This document shows, piece after piece, positions 1 to 9,038 of a stretch of 64,000 nucleotides of DNA. Below the pieces are notes generated by a model that was not told where the DNA came from, ran no database searches, and saw nothing but the letters and a program-made list of their open reading frames with translations. Both the position numbers and the translations under genes were made by a program. The DNA lies in NCBI GenBank assembly GCA_025655455.1, contig JAHXIV010000082.1, positions 1-64,000 on the forward strand, read 5' to 3'. The DNA comes from a gamma proteobacterium symbiont of Taylorina sp. Its GTDB lineage: Bacteria; Pseudomonadota; Gammaproteobacteria; GRL18. How positions within the stretch are numbered: the first letter of the stretch is position 1; the number at the start of each line of letters is the position of its first letter.

Positions 1-673
1 TGGAACGGGATTATAGGTTCTTGTTAAACCATATCCTCTGCTGCCTCCTGGTGATGAGCTGATGGTGAAGGTGACATTTTTACCTGATTTACCCGTGCCA
101 TCATAATTCACCAGTTTTACCTGTATGGGGTCGCGCATGGTCGTGCCAGTTCTACCTCGATAAGAGCTGCCATTAACAGTTTCTAGAGTCCGACCAATGA
201 CTTCAAAAAAACGCATTGTTTCCGGAATAAGCTCACCTTCTACCAGTAATTCTACTTTCCATTCACCCATTTGGTCAGGATAGACACCGGGTGCATAATG
301 CCAATAAGATGGATAGCAGAAAGTATTAAATATATCCATCATCCAGCAACTATTACCATTTTCTTCAATCCTTGATCTTGCATTGCGATTTTCAATGCCG
401 CCATCTGGACTGGTCCATCTCCAGAAAAAAGAGTCTCCTACATTTCTCGGATTCTGGAGTTGAACCCAATAATAGACTGCATAATCTGAAATATAGGCTT
501 TATTATTGTCGACTATAAGGTACAAATGATGTATTTTCAATTTCCATTCTATTGAGCGGGTTATCTTCCACGTCAAAATACCCGGGCACTGTATAGGAAT
601 AGGAAATCCCGGTAAAACTTATCAATAGTACGAAAATTGCTTTTGACAGATATGAACAGAAGGTATTTTTCAT
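1..673 (-). pseudogene. Exported Ig-like-domain protein, frameshifted and cut by window edge
   Basis: Reading leftward from the ATG at 673, the frame begins with a signal-peptide-like stretch (MKNTFCSYLSKAIFVLLISF) and runs into a stop near 500. A neighbouring frame then stays open to the window edge and encodes Trp/Tyr-rich sequence followed by beta-rich sequence (FFEVIGRTLETV, then KSGKNVTFTISS) that looks like a bacterial Ig-like or invasin-type domain. Joining the frames at the GGG run at 558-560 (one extra base) gives a smooth reading, VEDN then RSIEWKLKIHH. This is either an inactivating frameshift or a sequencing error. The C-terminus lies outside the window. The family was not identified. 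Confidence 0.6.
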
Positions 674-688
674 GATATTCCCATTAAA

Positions 689-889
689 TCAGGTTATATT
701 GTGTCTCATAACTATAGATTCTTTCGTTACTGAGATAGAGCCTTTTTTATCTATTAAACTATCAAAGTTAATCCCTTCTTCATATATCCATCTGGATGTA
801 GGTAAATTACCTACAAAATTTGTATTATTGTCCTCTGTATCAAAAGGGTCAGAGTAATTGATTTTCAACCTTAAGAAAAAAGTGTCCTG
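689..889 (-). pseudogene. Fragment of a decayed coding sequence
   Basis: On the minus strand the frame is open from a stop at 890-892 to a stop at 689-691 and encodes a plausible protein C-terminus (LKINYSDPFDTEDNNTNFVG, later SRWIYEEGINFDSLIDKKGS) with no start codon. A different frame just upstream encodes EDHGGGRINHITGHFFLKVE; joining them at the T6 run near 876 gives continuous sequence, which suggests a second frameshift. Together with the frameshifted gene next to it, this points to a decaying block. No family was recognised. The plus-strand open frame over the same stretch is not supported. Confidence 0.35.
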
Positions 890-892
890 TTA

Positions 893-1196
893 TGTGGTTG
901 ATTCTACCACCACCGTGATCTTCCCCTGAGTTTCAGTCCGGGAATATATATTCTAAAGAACTGCAAAAAGTTTTTTTCTACTCATTCTGTATCACTGATA
1001 TAATATTAGCGAGTTTTGCCGAAATTGTTATGGCGAAATATCAATAAGTTACAACCATTAAATATATAGAAATAAACCTCTTTACCAAAAGCAATGCAAC
1101 CCATTGATATACAAAACAAATAAAGTTATAAAATATTTTTCAACACCTTTATTTATCGGCTCGCTAAGGAAGGGGGAGAGTAGTTACTAATAATCT
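893..1196. other. AT-rich intergenic stretch
   Basis: This gap holds only short minus-strand scraps, such as a piece reading RTETQGKITVVVESTT before a stop, and AT-rich DNA. A purine-rich tract (AAGGAAGGGGGAGAG at about 1165-1180) lies roughly 20 bases before the next gene, further than usual for a ribosome binding site. No clear promoter was found. Confidence 0.4.
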
Positions 1197-2174
1197 ATGA
1201 TATTAAAAAAAATAATTCCTATCAATAAAATCTCATGTCCCTTGTTGATTGAAAAAGACATCTCCCTTGATATTTTAAGGCTTGATCAAACCGATTCTCT
1301 TATTTCCGGTAATAAATGGTTTAAATTAAAATACAACTTATTTGAGGCTAAAAAGCAGGGATTTAAAACTTTGCTCAGTTTTGGCGGCCCTTATTCTAAT
1401 CATATTCATGCACTGGCAGCTGCGGGAAAAAAATACCATTTTAACAGCATTGGGATTATTCGTGGTGAAAAGCATTGTCCATTAAACCAAACCTTATCAG
1501 ATACCATAAAAAATGGTATGAAACACTATTATATTGACCGTAAAACCTACCGTAACAAACACACATCACAAGTCATCAAGCAGTTATTATCTGACATTGA
1601 AATCAAAATTCCCTTTCCAGGGGCTTCATCAGCAGAAGATATCTATATTGTACCGGAAGGTGGCACCAATGCTCTTGCCATCAAGGGGGCTGCAGAAATA
1701 GTCTCTTTTATTCCAGCTGAATGTGATTTTATCTGCCTCCCGTGTGGAACCGGCGGCACTATTGCAGGCATTATTTCAGGTGTTCATCAGTCACAACATC
1801 ATCATGCACAGATCTTTGGTTTTCCGGCATTGAAAGGTGGTGAATTTTTACAACAAACTATTTCGTCGCTAATTCTAATACCATCAGAAGAACAGCGAAA
1901 CAGCCAGACATCCTGGCAGTTATTTTATCATTATCACTTTGGCGGCTTTGGCAAAATGACTAAAGAACTGGCGCTCTTTATTCAGGACTTTGAAAACAAA
2001 CAGGCTATCGAACTCGATCCTGTCTACACATCAAAAATGCTCTATGCCATAATGGATATGATAAAGCGTGATTTTTTTCCTAAAGGGAGTAGAATCACTG
2101 CAATACATACGGGGGGCTTACAAGGCAAAAGAGGGTTGGCTCAAAAAATTCAAACATTGATTCATCATGGATAA
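1197..2174 (+). CDS. PLP-dependent deaminase, D-cysteine desulfhydrase / ACC deaminase family
   Basis: The 325-residue length is normal for the fold-type II PLP family that includes D-cysteine desulfhydrase and 1-aminocyclopropane-1-carboxylate deaminase. Visible landmarks are SGNKWFKLK, where Lys40 should form the PLP Schiff base, SFGGPYSNHIHALAAAGKK with the SNH motif near residue 68, PEGGTNALAIKGA near 155, and the phosphate-binding loop LPCGTGGTIAGIISG near 178-192. It is expected to be a soluble cytoplasmic enzyme releasing ammonia and pyruvate or 2-oxobutyrate; sequence alone does not settle D-cysteine versus ACC. The N-terminus is shorter than in many relatives. The next gene starts 11 bases later, so the two are probably co-transcribed. 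Confidence 0.85.
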   Translation: MILKKIIPINKISCPLLIEKDISLDILRLDQTDSLISGNKWFKLKYNLFEAKKQGFKTLLSFGGPYSNHIHALAAAGKKYHFNSIGIIRGEKHCPLNQTLSDTIKNGMKHYYIDRKTYRNKHTSQVIKQLLSDIEIKIPFPGASSAEDIYIVPEGGTNALAIKGAAEIVSFIPAECDFICLPCGTGGTIAGIISGVHQSQHHHAQIFGFPALKGGEFLQQTISSLILIPSEEQRNSQTSWQLFYHYHFGGFGKMTKELALFIQDFENKQAIELDPVYTSKMLYAIMDMIKRDFFPKGSRITAIHTGGLQGKRGLAQKIQTLIHHG

Positions 2175-2185
2175 TAATAAAAATT

Positions 2186-2848
2186 ATGGAACTCACTAAT
2201 ACTATTTTACGTCTTTTTCCTGCTCTCAATAAGGCTATTAGTAAAGATGGGATTAACATTTTAAAACACTCTCAACAAATGACCATTCCCGAAGGCACTA
2301 TAATTTTTCATCAGGGTGATCAATGCCTGAACTATTTGCTCGTCATTTCCGGTTCGGTCAAAGTCATTACCCGCGCTGAAAATGGCCGTGAAATCGTTCT
2401 CTACCATATTACCAGCGGCGGTTCCTGTGTTCTAACCACCAGCTGTCTGATTTCTTCCGAGGACTATCCTGCAGAAGGTGTTACTGAAACTGATATTGTT
2501 GCTTTAGCCATACCCAAACTGATTTTTGAACAATATATGGGAGAATCTAAAGCCTTTCGTAAACAGGTCTTCCACTCCTATGGTGATCGGCTTATAAAAT
2601 TAATCACCTTAGTTGAAGAAATCAGTTTTGCAAAACTGGATCTGCGTCTGGCAAAATATCTGCTGCACAATGGTTCCGTTAATACTCCTATTCGCACTAC
2701 TCACCAGGCTTTAGCTACTGAACTGGGTTCTGCACGGGAAGTTATCAGCCGACAATTAAAAGAATTTGAAAATAAAGGCTGGGTAAAACTCAATCGGGGA
2801 AAAATTGAAATTACCAATCATGATGCTTTGGCAAACTTAATATCCTAA
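2186..2848 (+). CDS. Crp/Fnr-family transcriptional regulator
   Basis: Residues ~15-125 form a cyclic-nucleotide-binding-like beta roll (EGTIIFHQGDQCLNYLLVIS, then GSVKVITRAENGREIVLYHI). Residues ~150-215 form a winged helix-turn-helix, with THQALATELGSAREVISRQL as helix-turn-helix and recognition helix. It lacks the N-terminal Cys cluster of Fnr, so it probably does not carry an Fnr-type 4Fe-4S cluster. Cysteines occur at QGDQC and in GSCVLTTSCLIS, a pattern I associate with unclassified Crp/Fnr regulators of sulfur bacteria. The effector is unknown. It sits between a PLP enzyme and an RND efflux operon that starts 58 bases downstream, which it may control. Confidence 0.88.
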   Translation: MELTNTILRLFPALNKAISKDGINILKHSQQMTIPEGTIIFHQGDQCLNYLLVISGSVKVITRAENGREIVLYHITSGGSCVLTTSCLISSEDYPAEGVTETDIVALAIPKLIFEQYMGESKAFRKQVFHSYGDRLIKLITLVEEISFAKLDLRLAKYLLHNGSVNTPIRTTHQALATELGSAREVISRQLKEFENKGWVKLNRGKIEITNHDALANLIS

Positions 2849-2906
2849 GTTATAATCGCTTCAATATATTTATATCTATCTTCACAATTAGACAAATGGA
2901 ATAATA

Positions 2907-4064
2907 ATGAAAAAAATTCACTCCTTTAGTGTATTCATATTAATAATCACGATATTAGTCTCTGCTTGCAATAAAAAACAGGAAGTCGTTAAAGTTGAGG
3001 AAGTCAGACCAGTTAAGACCCTGATTGTTAAAACCCCAAGTAGCGGAGGTATTAGAAACTTCCCCGGTCGTGTTGATGCCAATAAAAAAGCAGAACTGGC
3101 CTTTCGTGTTTCCGGCAAGGTTCAGGAATTACTAATTAAAGAAGGCGATCTGGTCAATAAAGGAGATCTTATTGCCAAACTGGATGCAACTGACTTTCAA
3201 ATTTCAGTGAATGATAAAAATGCCTTATTTACTCGTGCATCTAATGACTTTAAGCGGGGCAAAAAACTCATTGTCGATGGTAATATTTCAAAAATGGATT
3301 ATGACAGCCTTGAATCCAAATTTCTCAGCGCTAGAGCAGAATTAAATCTTGCCAAACAACAATTGGCTTATACTGAACTTAAAGCACCATTTACAGGCAC
3401 GGTTGCCAAGCGCTATATTCAAAATTTTGAAGAAATTCAGGCCAAGCAGGAAATTATTTCCCTGAATGACAATGAAATACTGGAAATCAAATTCGATCTG
3501 CCTGAAAATCTGATTTTACGTTTGAAAAAGATTGAAAATGCAAAACGTGAAGACACAAAATATAAGGATCATATACCTGTTATAGCTATTTTTCAGTCCC
3601 AGACAGGCAAAGAGTATTCACTTTCATTTAAGGAAATGTCAACTAAAGCAGATGCCAGTACGCAAACTTTTTTAGCCACATATACCATGCCGAAACCTGA
3701 AAGCATCGTCCTTTTACCCGGCATGACAGCCACTGTTAAAGTGGACTTCAGTAGCGTAATTGATACGGACGAAATTTTCTACCTTCCTGTCAGTGCCGTC
3801 GTCGCTGATGTCGATTTACAAGGCACAGTGTGGGTAGTGGATGAAAAAACCATGCAGGTTAATCCTGTATCTGTCAAAGTCGGCACAATGAAAGGTAATC
3901 AGATTCAAATAAAAGAAGGCGTTGATGTTGGACTGCGTATTGTGACTGCCGGAGTTCCTTTTTTATACAAGGGACTTAAAGTGACATTAATGAAAGAGGC
4001 GGAACAGGCTGATGATAATTTAATACATATTCGTCCCGTGATGCATAAAGGGTCTAAAATATGA
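2907..4064 (+). CDS. RND efflux periplasmic adaptor (membrane fusion lipoprotein)
   Basis: The N-terminus is a lipoprotein signal with lipobox LVSAC, so the mature protein should be anchored at Cys21. The body shows the adaptor architecture: a barrel-sandwich half (RVSGKVQELLIKEGDLVNKG), a coiled-coil hairpin around residues 100-150, the returning lipoyl half (LAYTELKAPFTGTVAKRY), a beta-barrel domain and a membrane-proximal domain. It should connect the inner-membrane pump to an outer-membrane channel. Its TGA overlaps the ATG of the pump gene by four bases, indicating translational coupling. No TolC-like gene lies nearby. Confidence 0.93.
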   Translation: MKKIHSFSVFILIITILVSACNKKQEVVKVEEVRPVKTLIVKTPSSGGIRNFPGRVDANKKAELAFRVSGKVQELLIKEGDLVNKGDLIAKLDATDFQISVNDKNALFTRASNDFKRGKKLIVDGNISKMDYDSLESKFLSARAELNLAKQQLAYTELKAPFTGTVAKRYIQNFEEIQAKQEIISLNDNEILEIKFDLPENLILRLKKIENAKREDTKYKDHIPVIAIFQSQTGKEYSLSFKEMSTKADASTQTFLATYTMPKPESIVLLPGMTATVKVDFSSVIDTDEIFYLPVSAVVADVDLQGTVWVVDEKTMQVNPVSVKVGTMKGNQIQIKEGVDVGLRIVTAGVPFLYKGLKVTLMKEAEQADDNLIHIRPVMHKGSKI

Positions 4065-7000
4065 ATATTGGAGAATATTCGGTAAAGAATCCCGTTGTTT
4101 CCTGGCTATTAGTCATCGTATTTCTGGCTGGCGGTTATAATGGATTTATGCAAATGGGTAAGTTGGAAGATCCTGAATTTACCATTAAAGATGTAAAAAT
4201 TATTACACAATACCCTGGTGCTACCGCACAAGAAGTCTATGATGAGGTCACTTACCATATTGAAGAGGCCATTCAGTTAATGCCGCAAGTCAAGTGGATA
4301 AAAATGTCCATTTCCCGTCCCGGCATGTCTGATATCTCTGTTACCTTTCAGGATAAATATAATGCTAAAGATTTTCCGGATATCTATGATGAAATCCGTA
4401 GAAAAATCGCTGATATGCTGTATAAACTCCCCCCCGGTGCTCAAAATCCGATAATTGTTGACAGCTTTGCCGATGTTTACGGTGTTTATCTGGCCTTATC
4501 CGGTGATGGTTATAGTTATCGAGATTTAAAGGATGCTGCTGATTTTCTTAAAAAAGAATTAGTTCTGGTTGACGGTGTCAGAAAAATTGTGATTGGCGGT
4601 GCCCAGAATGAAGTGGTCTATCTGGATATTTCCCGACAGCGTCTGGGCGAATTAGGACTATCCTTAAGCGAAATTGGTCAGATTTTACAATCACAAAATG
4701 TCGTTACCGATGCTGGTAAGGTCACTGTTGGTAACGAATATCTTCGTATTCAGCCAACCGGTGAATTCAAATCAGTCAAGTTGATAGGCGATGTTCTCAT
4801 CAGTTCATCTGACAAAACCCTGGTCTATTTAAAAGATATTGCACTCATTCGCAGAGAATATAAAGAAGTCCCCGATTTATTAATCTATTATGAAGGCAAA
4901 CCAGCTCTTACCCTGGGTATTTCCATGCAATCCGGTGAAAACGTGGTGGCTGTAGGGGAGCAAATTGGCAAAAAAATGCATGAAATTTCATCCCTGTTCC
5001 CCCTTGGAATGGAATTTAACGTGATCTATAACCAGCCAGATGAAGTTAAAAAGTCAGTCTCTGGATTCATGCTCAATCTGGTGGCGGCCATTGTTATTGT
5101 TATTGTTGTACTGCTGTTATTTATGGGGGTCACTGCAGGTTTAATTATTGGTGCAGTATTGTTGATCACCGTAGCCGGCACCCTGTTGATAATGGAACTC
5201 TATGGAATTGATCTACAGAGAATATCTCTGGGAGCCTTGATTATTGCCCTGGGTATGCTGGTGGATAATGCCATTGTAGTCGCAGAGGGTATGATGATCC
5301 GAATTCAGTCTGGTATGAACCCATCCAGAGCAGCCAAGGAAGTGGTGGGCAGAAATGCTGTTGCCCTGCTGGGAGGAACCATTATCGGTATATTGGCATT
5401 TTCAGCTATTGGCCTGTCCCAGGATTCAACTGGTGAATTTAGTCGTTCTCTGTTTTATGTCATTCTAATTTCCCTGTTACTCAGCTGGGTGACGGCGGTC
5501 AGTACCACCCCGCTGCTCTGTGCCTTATTTATTAAACCTAAAAAAAATGCCGTCTCTAACCAAAATCCTGATGATGCCTATTCCGGCTTTGTTTTTATGC
5601 TTTATCGAAATTTTTTAAAGAAAGCCCTGCATTTTCGTGGCATAACAATGACTATCATTGTTGCTTTATTTGCTGTTGCTGTTTTTGGTTTCGGCTTTGT
5701 ACGCGGTGGTTTCTTCCCTGATTCAAATACGCCAATGTTTTTTGTTGAGGTCTGGGAAATCGAAGGGACTGATATCATGCAAACCCGTGATGACACCCTG
5801 AAAATTAGTGAATATATCCGTAGTCTGCCGGGTGTCACTAAAACCACTGAGCTAATTGGTGGTGGTGATCAACGTTTTTCACTCGTTTACGAACCCAAAG
5901 AACGCAGTCCGGCTTATGCCCAAATCATTGTTCAGACTGAAAGCCGGGAACAAATTGCTGATATCTGGGATAAAACCGATACCTACATGAAAGGTTTCCC
6001 CAATATAGAACCAATTATTAAACCCTTACGTATCGGACCGGGACGTGACAGCAAAATCGAGGCTCGTATCAGTGGTCCGGATGGTTCTGTATTAAGGCAC
6101 TTATCTGAACAGGCAAAAGAAATCTTTCGCAATAATAATGGTACAAAGGAAATCCGTGATGACTGGCGTCAACCGGTTAAGCTAGTCAGGCCTGTTTTTA
6201 ATGAACAGGTAGGACGTCAGTTAGGTATTAATTATGAAGATTTATCAACAGCATTAAAATATGCCTTTGATGGTACTCAGGTCGGGCTATATCGTGATGG
6301 CATCCGTCTCTTACCTATGTATAGTCGTGCCACTGATGAAGAACGTGAAGATATCAGTAATATTCAGGATATTCAGGTCTGGAGTCCCGCCTTGCAAAAA
6401 TCAGTACCCATTGCACAGGTCGTCAAACGTTTCGAAACCATCTGGGAAAATACAGTCATCAGGGGACGTGACCGAAGAAAAACCATTATTGCTTCCTGTA
6501 ATCCTGAAACCGGTGTTGACTCTACAGCATTATTTGAACATTTACGTCCTCAGATAGAAGCAATGAAATTACCCCCGGGTTATCAACTGGTCTGGGGTGG
6601 TGAATATGAAGATTCAACATTGGCGTCACAATCTTTAGCTTCTGCATTACCCGGTGGATTTTTAATGATGATATTGACGACTATACTACTATTCGGCAAG
6701 GTGAGACAACCGGCAATTATCTGGTTAACAGTACCATTGGCGGTTATTGGAATTACCGCAGGGCTATTATCACTGGATGGGGCATTTGATTTTATGGGGC
6801 TATTAGGTGCATTAAGTCTGATTGGCTTATTGATTAAAAATGCCATTGTTTTGATTGAAGAGATAGATATGCAGATTGAAGAAGGAATTGAATCTTTTAA
6901 AGCCATTCTCGATTCATCAGTCAGCCGCATGAGACCAGTGATGATGGCGGCTGCAACGACAATTTTAGGCATGATACCGCTGCTTTCAGATGTTTTCTTT

Positions 7001-7117
7001 GTTAATATGTCCATTATCATTATGTCTGGACTGGCTTTTGCATCAGTTTTAACATTAATTGTAGTACCGGTATTGTATTCTATCTTCTTCAAAGTAAAGT
7101 ATCGCGAAGAGGTCTAA
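4061..7117 (+). CDS. RND efflux pump, inner-membrane permease (AcrB/HAE1 type)
   Basis: The 1018 residues match the family length. An N-terminal TM helix (PVVSWLLVIVFLAGG) precedes the first porter domain, with QYPGATAQEVYDEVT typical of RND pumps. TM helices ~335-500 include LGALIIALGMLVDNAIVVAE, the conserved TM4 stretch carrying the proton-relay aspartate. A second porter half and C-terminal helices follow, including ALSLIGLLIKNAIVLIEEID. It should export hydrophobic or drug-like compounds by proton antiport; the substrate is not predictable. It is coupled to the adaptor by a 4-base overlap and is followed by a small lipoprotein gene. Confidence 0.94.
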   Translation: MNIGEYSVKNPVVSWLLVIVFLAGGYNGFMQMGKLEDPEFTIKDVKIITQYPGATAQEVYDEVTYHIEEAIQLMPQVKWIKMSISRPGMSDISVTFQDKYNAKDFPDIYDEIRRKIADMLYKLPPGAQNPIIVDSFADVYGVYLALSGDGYSYRDLKDAADFLKKELVLVDGVRKIVIGGAQNEVVYLDISRQRLGELGLSLSEIGQILQSQNVVTDAGKVTVGNEYLRIQPTGEFKSVKLIGDVLISSSDKTLVYLKDIALIRREYKEVPDLLIYYEGKPALTLGISMQSGENVVAVGEQIGKKMHEISSLFPLGMEFNVIYNQPDEVKKSVSGFMLNLVAAIVIVIVVLLLFMGVTAGLIIGAVLLITVAGTLLIMELYGIDLQRISLGALIIALGMLVDNAIVVAEGMMIRIQSGMNPSRAAKEVVGRNAVALLGGTIIGILAFSAIGLSQDSTGEFSRSLFYVILISLLLSWVTAVSTTPLLCALFIKPKKNAVSNQNPDDAYSGFVFMLYRNFLKKALHFRGITMTIIVALFAVAVFGFGFVRGGFFPDSNTPMFFVEVWEIEGTDIMQTRDDTLKISEYIRSLPGVTKTTELIGGGDQRFSLVYEPKERSPAYAQIIVQTESREQIADIWDKTDTYMKGFPNIEPIIKPLRIGPGRDSKIEARISGPDGSVLRHLSEQAKEIFRNNNGTKEIRDDWRQPVKLVRPVFNEQVGRQLGINYEDLSTALKYAFDGTQVGLYRDGIRLLPMYSRATDEEREDISNIQDIQVWSPALQKSVPIAQVVKRFETIWENTVIRGRDRRKTIIASCNPETGVDSTALFEHLRPQIEAMKLPPGYQLVWGGEYEDSTLASQSLASALPGGFLMMILTTILLFGKVRQPAIIWLTVPLAVIGITAGLLSLDGAFDFMGLLGALSLIGLLIKNAIVLIEEIDMQIEEGIESFKAILDSSVSRMRPVMMAAATTILGMIPLLSDVFFVNMSIIIMSGLAFASVLTLIVVPVLYSIFFKVKYREEV

Positions 7118-7165
7118 TACTGTAAAATAAATTTTTATAATTAATTTAATTCAATAGAGATTATT

Positions 7166-7360
7166 ATGACTCAAATCAAAACTATTTTTATCTGTACAAT
7201 CTTTTCATTGCTTATGGCTTGCGGCGGCGGCGGCGCTAGAGTTGATAATACGACAACAACAGTGGGGCAGGAATTAATGGATCTCGATGAAAGCCATAAA
7301 AAAGGTCTTCTTTCTGAAAGTGAATACAAAAAAGCAAGGAAAAAAATAATGAGCCGCTAG
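7166..7360 (+). CDS. Small lipoprotein with SHOCT-like C-terminus
   Basis: This 64-residue protein has a lipoprotein signal ending in LLMAC followed by GGGGA, so the mature part is about 45 residues. The C-terminal helices (LMDLDESHKKGLLSESEYKK, then ARKKIM) match the SHOCT pattern, in which a short helix, 'G-x-(L/I)-(T/S)-x-x-E-(F/Y)' and a basic helix end the protein. A possible ribosome site (AGAGATTATT) precedes the ATG. It lies 48 bases after the RND pump gene and may be its last co-transcribed member. Function unknown. Confidence 0.75.
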   Translation: MTQIKTIFICTIFSLLMACGGGGARVDNTTTTVGQELMDLDESHKKGLLSESEYKKARKKIMSR

Positions 7361-7389
7361 AAGCTTGTCACACACGTATTTGAATGGTA

Positions 7390-7414
7390 CAGGGGCGAAA
7401 CGAGTTCACCCCTG
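7390..7414. terminator. Hairpin between convergent genes, probable bidirectional terminator
   Basis: CAGGGGcGAA pairs with TTCaCCCCTG around a 5-base loop, with one mismatch. It lies between the ends of the rightward lipoprotein gene and the leftward HPP gene. Short T-rich tracts rather than a perfect T-run follow on either strand, so efficiency is uncertain. Confidence 0.6.
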
Positions 7415-7433
7415 CAGTTTGTAATTTTTCTAA

Positions 7434-8360
7434 TTATTTCAGACTCCATCTTTTATCTTTATAAACCACTTCATGTTTAGCCCACAGAGCAAAAGCATCT
7501 CTTGATGTTGCCGCAGTTTTCTTGCGATCAGAACCAGTAATGACCTTATAAATAATCATATCCTTATCATCACCTGATTCATCAATCACCCGTCTAATCA
7601 CACCATTACCATTATTTTTACCATGCAGATAATAATGTCCGAGTATAATATCCTGCGGCTTTAAATGCCGTATTGCTTCATGTTGTGTTGCAGCCTGATA
7701 AATTATTTCCAGTTCATTTTCACTAATATCAGTAAATGACTGAATTGATTTAAGTGCAAACTCCAGATCAACTTTTGGTATCACACCTAAATTATCAGAT
7801 TTAGCACTTTCATCCTTTGGCTTTAGCTGAACGGCTAAAACAGCAGGGTAACGACGCCATGAAAAAGCATAATTAAATACAATTGCCACCAGCAGAATAA
7901 CAACAACATTCAATAATACCGGTGTCAACAGATATTCATAAGCCAGAGCATGCACTTCTGCTCCCCCAACCACGGCTGACAATGCAGTGGCACCACCGGG
8001 AGGATGGATACAGCGACAATAATACATGACAGCAATACTCAGCCCCACGGCCATCGATGCAGCCAAAAGAATATTGGGTATCAGCAGATAACAGCTAATA
8101 CCTACAAAAGCAGACAATAGATGACCGCCTGCTACAGGCCAGGGTTGTGATAATGGCCCATGAGGGACTGCAAATAACAACACTGCAGAAGCCCCCATTG
8201 ATGCAACAATCAACCCTGCGCTATTCATTTCGACAAAAGATAAGGTAATCAAAAGGATGAACAAGATACTGACAAAGCCGCCTATGGCAGAGATTATCTT
8301 CTCTTTATGCTGTGTTGTATCGCGTTGAATACCTGCTAACTGAGAAAATCTATATTGCAT
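7434..8360 (-). CDS. HPP-family integral membrane protein
   Basis: The first ~165 residues hold about five hydrophobic helices and the family signature CIHPPGGATALSAVVGG near residues 115-130, which contains the HPP tripeptide. The last ~125 residues are soluble and mixed alpha/beta, with no domain I can name. Some HPP proteins have been implicated in nitrite transport, but the substrate here is unknown. It is the last gene of a leftward operon after a peroxiredoxin-glutaredoxin and a rubrerythrin, with only 7 bases between it and the rubrerythrin, so a role in redox or nitrosative stress is a reasonable inference. Confidence 0.85.
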   Translation of the reverse strand: MQYRFSQLAGIQRDTTQHKEKIISAIGGFVSILFILLITLSFVEMNSAGLIVASMGASAVLLFAVPHGPLSQPWPVAGGHLLSAFVGISCYLLIPNILLAASMAVGLSIAVMYYCRCIHPPGGATALSAVVGGAEVHALAYEYLLTPVLLNVVVILLVAIVFNYAFSWRRYPAVLAVQLKPKDESAKSDNLGVIPKVDLEFALKSIQSFTDISENELEIIYQAATQHEAIRHLKPQDIILGHYYLHGKNNGNGVIRRVIDESGDDKDMIIYKVITGSDRKKTAATSRDAFALWAKHEVVYKDKRWSLK

Positions 8361-8367
8361 TATATTC

Positions 8368-9027
8368 CTATTTTTTGGAATTCAATCTGGATTGATATTC
8401 CTGTGGATGTTTACACACCGGGCACATTTTTAAGGCTTTTTTACCATAATGTACATGACCACATACTTCACAGATCCAGGCTTCATTCTCATTATCACTG
8501 GAAAATTCCAACTCTGCCTGCAGACGTTCCAACAACATTTTGAACATATTTTCATGTTCAACTTCAATTTTTCCTATACCGTCAAATAATACAGAAGCTT
8601 CTTTATACCCTTCTTGTTTTGCAATCGCAGAGAAATCCGGATACATGGTGATGTTTTCATAACTTTCACCAGCAATTGCAGTTTCAAGGTTTTCTATGGT
8701 ATTACCAAAATTATTATCTGTACCGCTGATCATTCTATTATTGAGAGCCAGTTCTAATTTCGCATGTACTTTTTCATTATTTGCCGCTCGTTGAAAATGT
8801 TCCGCGATGTCTCTATAACCTTCTTTTTGTGCTACTTTTGCAAAGTATTCATATTTATTTCTGGCCTGAGATTCTCCGGCAAAGGCTTTCATCAGATTCA
8901 CTAAAGTTAAATTTTCAGTCACCATTTCCATATCTTTTCCACAACAACTAAGAGCACCACCACCCACATTTTGCACTTCTACGACATTACCACATTCATT
9001 ACACCGATAGGATTCATATTGTCTCAT
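8368..9027 (-). CDS. Rubrerythrin with N-terminal desulforedoxin-like domain
   Basis: From the ATG at 9027 the protein has 219 residues. The N-terminus carries a desulforedoxin-type iron site (C9, C12, C28, C29: CxxC and adjacent CC). The middle ~150 residues are a ferritin-like di-iron domain with repeated Glu motifs (FAGESQARNKYEYFA and IAGESYENITMYPDF). The C-terminus is a rubredoxin site (ICEVCGHVHYGKKALKMCPV with CPVC). Such proteins reduce hydrogen peroxide using a rubredoxin-like electron relay. The 9027 start has GGAG at proper spacing; an upstream in-frame ATG at 9039 overlaps the previous stop codon and has no ribosome site. Confidence 0.9.
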   Translation of the reverse strand: MRQYESYRCNECGNVVEVQNVGGGALSCCGKDMEMVTENLTLVNLMKAFAGESQARNKYEYFAKVAQKEGYRDIAEHFQRAANNEKVHAKLELALNNRMISGTDNNFGNTIENLETAIAGESYENITMYPDFSAIAKQEGYKEASVLFDGIGKIEVEHENMFKMLLERLQAELEFSSDNENEAWICEVCGHVHYGKKALKMCPVCKHPQEYQSRLNSKK

Positions 9028-9038
9028 TATTATCTCCA

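Noticed and set aside
672-857. Plus-strand open frame of 61 codons
   Set aside because: It lies opposite a minus-strand fragment with better protein character and has no ribosome site.
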